A DNA stretch of 11,732 nucleotides, from positions 4,247-15,978 of the forward strand of contig DITS01000020.1 of assembly GCA_002422205.1 (NCBI GenBank), written 5' to 3'. Numbering within the stretch: position 1 is the stretch's first letter; each line of letters begins with the position of its first letter. Under the pieces are notes generated by a model. That model saw nothing but the letters and a program-made list of their open reading frames with translations, ran no database searches and was not told the DNA's origin. A program made the translations under genes and the position numbers. The DNA comes from Alphaproteobacteria bacterium UBA6178. GTDB lineage: Bacteria > Pseudomonadota > Alphaproteobacteria > Rickettsiales > UBA3002. Below are positions 6,981 to 11,732 of the stretch, in pieces.

Positions 6981-7940
6981 ATGACCCGTGCTGTACTCGT
7001 TGGAATCGGCTCCTATTTACCCGATAATATCGTCACCAATAAAGACCTCGAGGCGCGCATGGAAACATCCGATGCATGGATTCGCGAGCGCACGGGCATA
7101 GCCCAGCGCCATATCGCCGCCGAAGGTCAAACCACCAGCGATTTAGCCACAAAAGCCGCGCAACGTGCATTGGCTGATGCCAAGCTACAGCCGCAGGATA
7201 TCGATGCAATAATCATAGCCACCGGCACACCCGATTTTTCCATGCCATCCACCGCCACCATCGTGCAAAAAAATATCGGCAATCATGGGGCCATGGCCAT
7301 GGATATCGCCGCCGCCTGCAGCGGATTTGTCTATGGCATGACACTATCCAAAAGCCTGATCGAAAGCGGGCAGTGCAAACGTATCCTGTTAATCGGTGCC
7401 GAAACCATGTCGCGCATCGTCGATTGGGATGACCGCGGCACCTGCATTTTATTTGGCGACGGGGCAGGGGCCGTCATCCTCGAAGCGCAAGAAAATACAC
7501 CGCGCGGCATCATCGCCTGCGCCATCGAAGCCGACGGTCAGTACAACAATATTCTGCAAACAAACGGTGGTGTTTCCACCAACCAAAAAGCCGGCGTACT
7601 GACAATGTCAGGCAAGGAAGTATTCCGCCACGGCGTCGAAAAAATGGCTACCGCTACACAGGATTTATTAGCCAAACAAGGCATGACGTTAGATGATATT
7701 GATTGGATAGTTCCGCATCAGGCGAATGCGCGCATTGTGCAGTCGATTGCAAAAAAAGTCGATGTGCCGCTTGCAAAATGTATCATGACATTGGATAACC
7801 ATGCCAACACATCGGCTGCGTCTATTCCGCTCGCACTCGATGTGGCAGTCAAAGATGGCCGCATCAAAGCTGGCAACATGATAGCAATGCCCGCGCTTGG
7901 TGCTGGACTTACATGGGGATGTTGTATAATACATTGGTAG
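6981..7940 (+). CDS. fabH: Beta-ketoacyl-ACP synthase III FabH
   Basis: FabH starts type II fatty-acid synthesis by condensing acetyl-CoA with malonyl-ACP in the cytoplasm. The 319-residue protein matches the family length. The thiolase-fold triad is intact: Cys113 in IAAACSGFVYG, His246 in VPHQANARI and Asn276 in NHANTSAASIP. FGDGAGA (158-164) and the C-terminal ALGAGLTWG (305-313) are further markers. The ATG at 6981 gives the standard N-terminus (RAVLVGIGSYLP), although no strong ribosome binding site precedes it. With plsX upstream and ihfA downstream it forms the gene order typical of Alphaproteobacteria. Confidence 0.97.
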   Translation: MTRAVLVGIGSYLPDNIVTNKDLEARMETSDAWIRERTGIAQRHIAAEGQTTSDLATKAAQRALADAKLQPQDIDAIIIATGTPDFSMPSTATIVQKNIGNHGAMAMDIAAACSGFVYGMTLSKSLIESGQCKRILLIGAETMSRIVDWDDRGTCILFGDGAGAVILEAQENTPRGIIACAIEADGQYNNILQTNGGVSTNQKAGVLTMSGKEVFRHGVEKMATATQDLLAKQGMTLDDIDWIVPHQANARIVQSIAKKVDVPLAKCIMTLDNHANTSAASIPLALDVAVKDGRIKAGNMIAMPALGAGLTWGCCIIHW

Positions 7941-7978
7941 CTATTGATAAAAACGAATCGGATTAGTAGAGGAAAGCT

Positions 7979-8272
7979 ATGTCAAAAACACTTACACGCG
8001 CAGATTTGAGCAACGCCGTTTATCGCGAAATCGGCTTATCATTATCAGAATCCACCGATCTGGTTGATGCCGTAATCGAAGAAATCTCCGTTGCCCTCGA
8101 ACAGGGCGACACAGTTAAATTATCATCTTTCGGCACCTTCAAACTGCGCTTTAAAAAGCAGCGTGTGGGCCGTAATCCCAAGACTGGCGTTGAAGTGCCG
8201 ATCAGCCCGCGCACGGTTTTGTCATTTAATGCATCAAATATCTTGAAGAACAAAGTAAACAACGATAACTAA
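7979..8272 (+). CDS. ihfA: Integration host factor subunit alpha
   Basis: IHF is a nucleoid protein that bends DNA sharply at specific sites and assists recombination, replication and transcription; the alpha chain pairs with IhfB. The 97-residue product has the N-terminal helices (TLTRADLSNAVYREIGLS), SSFGTFKLR (49-57) and the beta-arm GRNPKTG (64-70), with intercalating Pro67, followed by VPISPR. The C-terminal strand reads SFNASNILK, where IHF-alpha relatives usually have an F-R-P motif, so this end looks somewhat HU-like. AGAGGAAA (7968-7975) gives a strong ribosome binding site. The gene starts 38 nt after fabH and precedes a MerR-type gene by 14 nt. HU is the alternative, but the GRNPKTG/VPISPR arm favours IHF-alpha. 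Confidence 0.9.
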   Translation: MSKTLTRADLSNAVYREIGLSLSESTDLVDAVIEEISVALEQGDTVKLSSFGTFKLRFKKQRVGRNPKTGVEVPISPRTVLSFNASNILKNKVNNDN

Positions 8273-8286
8273 TAAAGGGAAGGGCA

Positions 8287-8775
8287 ATGCATGCCCGTCC
8301 AACATTCTCGGAAGTGGTTTTTATGGTACAAGCAGATTCAGTTTCACGCGAGGCGAAAGCCAAATCACCGATGGCGTTAAAAACCATCAGTGAAGCAGCT
8401 GAGATTCTGGATATGCCACAACATGTACTGCGCTTCTGGGAAACCAAATTTACGCAAATCAAACCGCTCAAGCGCAATGGTGGCCGCCGCTATTATCGTC
8501 CCGATGATATCGAAATTTTGCTGGTCATCAAAAACCTGCTTTATAAGCAAGGCTTCACCATCAAAGGTGCCAAAAAAGCGATTGAGAAAAAGAATCTGGC
8601 CGAGCTAACCGCAACCTTCTCGGATGTGGCATTAGGTCAGCCAAACCATCAGGATAATGATAATGAGATCATAGCTTCGGCGCCCGCTGCCGAATCGTCC
8701 CCCATTGATCTGGCTTCTGTCCGTGCCGAGCTCGCCGCGTGTCGCGACCTGCTCCGCAATCGGAAAGTATCGTAA
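8287..8775 (+). CDS. MerR-family transcriptional regulator
   Basis: The 162-residue protein has a MerR-type winged helix-turn-helix at about residues 32-103. It holds ISEAAEILDMPQHVLRFWE (34-52), the wing NGGRRYYRPDD (64-74) and helix LLVIKNLLYKQGFTIKGAKK (78-97). The C-terminal part (about 105-162) is acidic and low in pattern; it lacks the conserved cysteines of metal-sensing MerR proteins, so no ligand can be proposed. AAGGGAAGGG lies just before the ATG at 8287 and supports it. The ATG at 8323, with GGAAG upstream, is an alternative that would remove 12 residues. This gene directly after ihfA and before tRNA-Pro is a recurring alphaproteobacterial arrangement, usually annotated only as a MerR regulator; its targets are not known to me. 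Confidence 0.9.
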   Translation: MHARPTFSEVVFMVQADSVSREAKAKSPMALKTISEAAEILDMPQHVLRFWETKFTQIKPLKRNGGRRYYRPDDIEILLVIKNLLYKQGFTIKGAKKAIEKKNLAELTATFSDVALGQPNHQDNDNEIIASAPAAESSPIDLASVRAELAACRDLLRNRKVS

Positions 8776-8791
8776 TTCTCGTTTTAAGTGT

Positions 8792-8868
8792 CGGGGCGTA
8801 GCGCAGCCCGGTAGCGCGTCCGTCTGGGGGACGGGAGGTCGCAGGTTCAAGTCCTGTCGCCCCGACCA
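8792..8868 (+). tRNA. tRNA-Pro (anticodon GGG), CCA encoded
   Basis: The 77-nt sequence folds as a complete cloverleaf. The acceptor stem CGGGGCG (8792-8798) pairs fully with CGCCCCG (8858-8864), followed by A and encoded CCA. The D stem is GCGC/GCGC (8801-8804 with 8814-8817). The anticodon stem is TCCGT/ACGGG (8819-8823 with 8831-8835), with one T-G pair. The loop CTGGGGG puts GGG at 8826-8828. The T stem is GCAGG/CCTGT around TTCAAGT. It reads proline CCC, and CCU by wobble. It lies 16 nt after the MerR-type gene on the same strand and may be co-transcribed with it. Confidence 0.97.
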
Positions 8869-9044
8869 CCCTTCGCATAGGTGTGAAGGTGTATAAAACG
8901 AGGGTTTACGTGTTGCCCATATCGCATAAGCGTTTTCAAGCGTGTCGCTGTAATCAAAACCCGCTGTTTGGCGCTTGCACTCTTGCCTGAGCTGTGCTTT
9001 GTAATCTAATTAATGTTAACTTAATGAATTTATCAGGACCAATC
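8869..9044. other. Intergenic region between tRNA-Pro and tig
   Basis: No gene was recognised in these 176 nt. There are weak inverted repeats: CCTTC/GAAGG (8870-8874, 8885-8889) right after the tRNA, and GGGTTT/AAACCC (8902-8907, 8957-8962) enclosing AGCG-TGT-CGCT (8939-8949). None is followed by a T-run, so I do not call a Rho-independent terminator. A possible but poor tig promoter is TTGCAC (8975-8980) with TGTAAT (9000-9005), spacing 19. The 3' end is AT-rich and holds a TTAA-N7-TTAA motif. Confidence 0.5.
9010..9024. promoter_or_regulatory. TTAA-N7-TTAA motif upstream of tig (CtrA-like site)
   Basis: TTAA at 9010-9013 and TTAA at 9021-9024 are separated by exactly seven bases, themselves TGTTAAC. 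This is the full-site pattern known for CtrA, the cell-cycle response regulator of many Alphaproteobacteria. It lies 20 nt before the tig ATG and just downstream of the possible -10 box, where a bound protein would more likely repress than activate. The surrounding AT-rich sequence raises the odds of a chance match. Confidence 0.3.
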
Positions 9045-10421
9045 ATGAAAATTACACCCAAATCCCAATCCGGTCTCACCCACGATTTCAACGTGGTTGT
9101 CGCCGCTGCCGATATCGAAAAACAAATGGAGCAGGAGCTTCAGTCCTACGGCAAGCGCGCAAAGATTCCCGGTTTCCGTCCCGGTAAAATCCCCATGAAT
9201 ATTCTCAAGCAACGTTATGGCAAAGACGTGCTGGGCGAAGTGATTCAGCAGTCCGTCAATAAAGCCACGCGTGAAGCGCTGAGCAAAAAAGATATTCGCC
9301 CCGCTTTGCAACCCGACATTAAAATTGTCGATTACCAAGAAGGCGGCGATCTGGAATTTGATCTCTCCGTCGAAGCCATGCCCGATGTGCCCGAAATCGA
9401 ATTCGAAAAAATGGAAGTGACGAAATACATATTTGAAGTTGACGAAAAAGATGTCGATGAAGGAATTGAACGTTTAGCTGTGCGCCAGAAACACCTCCAC
9501 GATGCGGACGCCAAAACCAAAGCCAAGCAGGGCGACGTGGTGAAAATTGATTTTGTCGGCAAGCGCGACGGCGTGCCATTTGAAGGCGGCACTGGCACCA
9601 ACTTCCAGCTGGAGCTTGGCTCCGGTCAATTCATCCCCGGCTTCGAAGAGCAACTGGTCGGTAGCAAAGCGGGCGATGAAGTCGAAGTCAGCGTGACCTT
9701 CCCCAAAGAATATCACAGCGAATCATTGGCGGGTGCCAAGGCTATTTTCGAAGTCAAAGTCCACAGCGTGCATAATGTGCATGTTCCCGATGTGAATGAC
9801 GATCTGGCAAAGCAAGTCGGCTTCGACTCACTCGATAAACTCAAAGATGCCGTACGTGAGCAAATCGCAGGCGATTATGAAGCCCTCGCACGCAACCGCT
9901 CGAAAAAAGAATTATTCGACACGCTCGATGAAAAAGTAAAATTCGAGGTCCCCGAAAAAATGCGCGAAATGGAATTTGAGGGGATCTGGAAACAGCTACA
10001 GGAAGCCAAAGCCAAAGGCGATGAATCTCTCGATAAGCCAGATGCCGAGCTGAAAAAGGAATACACCAAAATAGCCGAGCGCCGCGTACGTTTGGGAATC
10101 ATATTATCCGAGCTGGGCCGCAAAAATAACATTCAGGTCACAAATGACGAGCTAACCCGCGCAGTGCTTGATCAGGCCCGTATGTTCCCCGGGCAAGAGC
10201 AAAAAGTATTCGAATTTTACCAAAAGAACCCGCAGCATGTAGATGAGCTGAAAGGCCCGATCCTCGAAGAAAAGGCCGTGGATTTCATTTTGGCGAAAGC
10301 AAAACGCAAAGAGAAAAAAATTGCACTGGCAGAGCTGATGGATACAGAAGAATCATCCTCCGCTGAAAGCAAAAAGCCAGCAGCCAAGAAATCATCGGCC
10401 AAAGCAAAAAAAGAAGCATAA
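9045..10421 (+). CDS. tig: Trigger factor, ribosome-associated chaperone and prolyl isomerase
   Basis: Trigger factor binds ribosomal L23 at the exit tunnel and shields nascent chains. The protein is 458 residues. The N-terminal ribosome-binding domain holds the signature GFRPGKIP (43-50). The FKBP-type peptidyl-prolyl isomerase domain covers about 163-243 (GDVVKIDFVGKRDG, then GSGQFIPGFEEQL at 192-204). The C-terminal chaperone domain follows and ends in a Lys/Ala/Ser-rich tail (about 435-458), a tail type also found in other alphaproteobacterial trigger factors. The ATG at 9045 is set by the family N-terminus (MKITPKS) and by AGGA at 9035-9038; a longer in-frame opening to 8994 would add 17 unneeded residues. 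It is the first gene of the tig-clpP-clpX block. Confidence 0.97.
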   Translation: MKITPKSQSGLTHDFNVVVAAADIEKQMEQELQSYGKRAKIPGFRPGKIPMNILKQRYGKDVLGEVIQQSVNKATREALSKKDIRPALQPDIKIVDYQEGGDLEFDLSVEAMPDVPEIEFEKMEVTKYIFEVDEKDVDEGIERLAVRQKHLHDADAKTKAKQGDVVKIDFVGKRDGVPFEGGTGTNFQLELGSGQFIPGFEEQLVGSKAGDEVEVSVTFPKEYHSESLAGAKAIFEVKVHSVHNVHVPDVNDDLAKQVGFDSLDKLKDAVREQIAGDYEALARNRSKKELFDTLDEKVKFEVPEKMREMEFEGIWKQLQEAKAKGDESLDKPDAELKKEYTKIAERRVRLGIILSELGRKNNIQVTNDELTRAVLDQARMFPGQEQKVFEFYQKNPQHVDELKGPILEEKAVDFILAKAKRKEKKIALAELMDTEESSSAESKKPAAKKSSAKAKKEA

Positions 10422-10473
10422 CGTCAACATTAAGCGGACGCGGCTGCGCTCCGATGCATAAAGGGATATAGAA

Positions 10474-11127
10474 ATGACCTCGATTCATAATCAAAACCAG
10501 ATGATGGAAGCCTACGCCAACCTCGTGCCGATGGTTGTCGAAACCACAACCCGTGGCGAACGCGCCTACGACATTTATTCGCGCTTGCTGAAAGAACGTA
10601 TCGTCTTCGTCACCGGTCAGGTCGAAGATCACATGGCCTCATTGATTGTAGCCCAGCTGCTCTTTCTAGAGTCCGAAAATCCCGATAAAGATGTCTATAT
10701 GTACATTAACTCACCCGGCGGCGTGGTGACCTCTGGCTTATCGATGTACGACACCATGCAATATATCAAGCCCGACGTGGCGACATTATGTATCGGTCAG
10801 GCGTGTTCTATGGGCTCGCTGCTATTATGCGCTGGTGCCGATGGCAAACGTTTCGCCACACCCAATGCCCGTATTATGATTCACCAACCCTCCGGCGGTG
10901 CGCAAGGGCAGGCGTCCGACATCGAAATTCAGGCAAAAGAGATACTTGAACTTCGCAAACGTCTGAACAATATCTATGTAAAGCACACGGGCCAAAAGCT
11001 TCCCGCCATTGAAAAGGCGATGGATCGCGATAATTTCATGCAGCCCGAAGATGCCAAAAAATTCGGCCTCATCGACGAAATCGTGTCATCCCGTGCTGAT
11101 GCGGCCAAGGCATTAGCTAAAAAATAG
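10474..11127 (+). CDS. clpP: ATP-dependent Clp protease proteolytic subunit
   Basis: ClpP forms the double-heptamer serine protease chamber that works with ClpX or ClpA. The 217-residue product has the full catalytic triad: Ser112 in GQACSMGSLL, His137 in IMIHQPSGG and Asp186 in DRDNFM. The oxyanion-region glycines INSPGG (78-83) are also present. A short N-terminal stretch before the conserved VPMVVETT (18-25) is probably removed as a propeptide, as in relatives. AAGGGA (10461-10466) lies 7 nt before the ATG. It follows tig by 52 nt and precedes clpX by 192 nt, so it is probably co-transcribed with tig. Confidence 0.97.
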   Translation: MTSIHNQNQMMEAYANLVPMVVETTTRGERAYDIYSRLLKERIVFVTGQVEDHMASLIVAQLLFLESENPDKDVYMYINSPGGVVTSGLSMYDTMQYIKPDVATLCIGQACSMGSLLLCAGADGKRFATPNARIMIHQPSGGAQGQASDIEIQAKEILELRKRLNNIYVKHTGQKLPAIEKAMDRDNFMQPEDAKKFGLIDEIVSSRADAAKALAKK

Positions 11128-11152
11128 CTGTGTTGCGGCGCACCTAGGTACG

Positions 11153-11168
11153 TTAAGCATTTTCTAAC
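11153..11168. promoter_or_regulatory. TTAA-N7-CTAAC motif upstream of clpX (near-CtrA site)
   Basis: TTAA at 11153-11156 is followed after seven bases by CTAAC at 11164-11168, one base off the CtrA consensus TTAA-N7-TTAAC. It lies about 110 bp upstream of the TTGACA of the candidate clpX promoter. Binding by CtrA is a guess from spacing and sequence only. Confidence 0.22.
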
Positions 11169-11267
11169 GATTCTATGCTAGCGTAAGGATATGGCTGCTA
11201 AAGCCATGCAAAAACGCAACATGCGCGGATTAGTCATGGTAATAATAAAAAGGAGCTAGGGAGAGGC

Positions 11268-11296
11268 TTGACAGACGGCTTCGAATGAGTCCATCT
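11268..11296 (+). promoter_or_regulatory. Candidate clpX promoter, possibly heat-shock type
   Basis: A perfect TTGACA (11268-11273), preceded by C to give CTTGACA, is followed by GTCCATCT (11289-11296). The right half is a poor vegetative -10 but resembles the CCCCAT -10 of sigma-32 promoters, with 15 bp between the boxes. Transcription would start near 11303, leaving a leader of about 17 nt that contains the purine-rich ribosome site GAAGAGAAGAG. Confidence 0.3.
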
Positions 11297-11319
11297 GAAT
11301 GAAGTGAAGAGAAGAGTGT

Positions 11320-11732
11320 ATGACAAAAGCAAAAGAATCAAAGAATACCCGCTACTGCTCCTTTTGTGGCAAAAGCGAACATGAAGTCCGCAAGCTTATT
11401 GCAGGACCCACCGTGTTTATATGCGACGAATGTGTCGAGCTATGCGTGGATATCATCCGCACCGCCGATAAAGGCAGCGTGCCCACCGATGGTGACCATG
11501 TAGCCACCCCACAAGAAATTCGTAAATTCCTCGATGATTATGTCATCGGACAAGACGGCGCTAAGAAAATTCTCTCCGTCGCCGTACATAATCACTATAA
11601 GCGTGTCACCATGATGGAAAAAGGCGGCGATGTGGAACTGGCCAAATCCAACATTCTGGTGGTCGGCCCTACCGGTTGCGGTAAAACATTGCTGGCGCAA
11701 ACGCTCGCGCGCATCCTCGATGTGCCCTTCAC
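11320..11732 (+). CDS. clpX: ClpX ATPase, N-terminal part, cut by the window edge
   Basis: ClpX is the AAA+ unfoldase that recognises tagged substrates and feeds them to ClpP. The visible 137 residues hold the zinc-binding domain, with Cys13-X2-Cys16 and Cys35-X2-Cys38 (YCSFCGKS, FICDECVELC). They then show the linker, the AAA+ entry block IRKFLDDYVIGQD and Walker A GPTGCGKT (116-123). The Cys in the P-loop, where E. coli has Ser, is typical of alphaproteobacterial ClpX. The ATG at 11320 gives the normal N-terminus and has a purine-rich site (11307-11317) just upstream. Walker B, sensor and the pore loops lie beyond the window. Confidence 0.97.
   Translation, partial: MTKAKESKNTRYCSFCGKSEHEVRKLIAGPTVFICDECVELCVDIIRTADKGSVPTDGDHVATPQEIRKFLDDYVIGQDGAKKILSVAVHNHYKRVTMMEKGGDVELAKSNILVVGPTGCGKTLLAQTLARILDVPF

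Larger units (their letters stand above)
11128..11319. other. Intergenic region between clpP and clpX
   Basis: This 192-nt stretch is long for an otherwise packed block. It contains an 8-bp palindrome ACCTAGGT (11142-11149), a TTAA-N7-CTAAC motif (11153-11168) and a hairpin ATGGCT/AGCCAT (11191-11196, 11202-11207) without a T-run. It also contains an unassigned 22-codon ORF (11191-11259) and a promoter-like TTGACA (11268-11273). No clear terminator for clpP was seen. The contents suggest separate control of clpX. Confidence 0.45.

Noticed and set aside
8705..8896. Open frames across the tRNA (plus 8705-8896, minus 8632-8878)
   Set aside because: They run through a complete tRNA cloverleaf and the MerR-type gene and are translation artefacts of structured RNA sequence.
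8994..9044. Trigger factor starting at 8994
   Set aside because: The 17 extra residues are unlike the family, and ATG 9045 has both a ribosome site and the standard N-terminus.
8792..9044. tRNA-Pro as an integration site for a mobile element
   Set aside because: No integrase, no second copy of the tRNA 3' end in the window, and the flanking genes keep the expected core order.
11142..11149. Palindrome ACCTAGGT after clpP as an operator or terminator
   Set aside because: Eight bases with no spacer loop, no T-run and no second copy in this spacer; too short to support a call.
1..11732. CRISPR array, toxin-antitoxin pair, prophage, insertion sequence or new defence system
   Set aside because: No spaced direct repeats, no terminal inverted repeats with a transposase, and every long gene belongs to a known housekeeping or envelope family.

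Overview
The window is a stretch of ordinary, conserved chromosome from an alphaproteobacterium. I assign it from gene order and protein signatures. Malic enzyme lies divergent from mutS. plsX-fabH-ihfA-merR is followed by a tRNA-Pro. tig-clpP-clpX are in a row. ClpX carries a GPTGCGKT P-loop. Base composition is mixed, with no obvious foreign patch, and I cannot name a genus. I saw no CRISPR array, transposase, integrase, phage gene or recognisable defence system.

Layout. Left edge (1-502, minus): the N-terminal third of an NADP-type malic enzyme (maeB), cut by the window. Positions 567-3302 (plus): mutS, separated from maeB by a 64-bp divergent promoter region. Positions 3299-5532 (minus): a two-gene operon of a family-2 glycosyltransferase followed by an MscS-family mechanosensitive channel. 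It runs against its neighbours, and its last stop codon shares the four bases TTAA with the mutS stop. Positions 5681-8868 (plus): rpmF, plsX, fabH, ihfA and a MerR-type regulator, tightly packed, then tRNA-Pro(GGG). Positions 9045 to the right edge (plus): tig, clpP and the start of clpX, which runs off the window.

How the genes fit together. plsX and fabH are early steps of phospholipid and fatty-acid synthesis and are translated next to ribosomal protein L32, a common growth-linked arrangement. ihfA and the MerR-type gene are the regulatory tail of that cluster. tig, clpP and clpX form the protein folding and turnover block: a ribosome-bound chaperone, then the ClpXP protease. The glycosyltransferase/MscS pair is the only part that looks accessory, and both products point to the cell envelope.

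The most interesting signals are non-coding. Paired TTAA motifs with the spacing of the alphaproteobacterial cell-cycle regulator CtrA occur upstream of tig (exact TTAA-N7-TTAA) and upstream of clpX (TTAA-N7-CTAAC), with a looser pair upstream of mutS. There is also a five-codon mini-ORF whose stop overlaps the proposed mutS start, and a small unassigned ORF between clpP and clpX. These are hypotheses from motif reading only. I did not find a convincing new system here.
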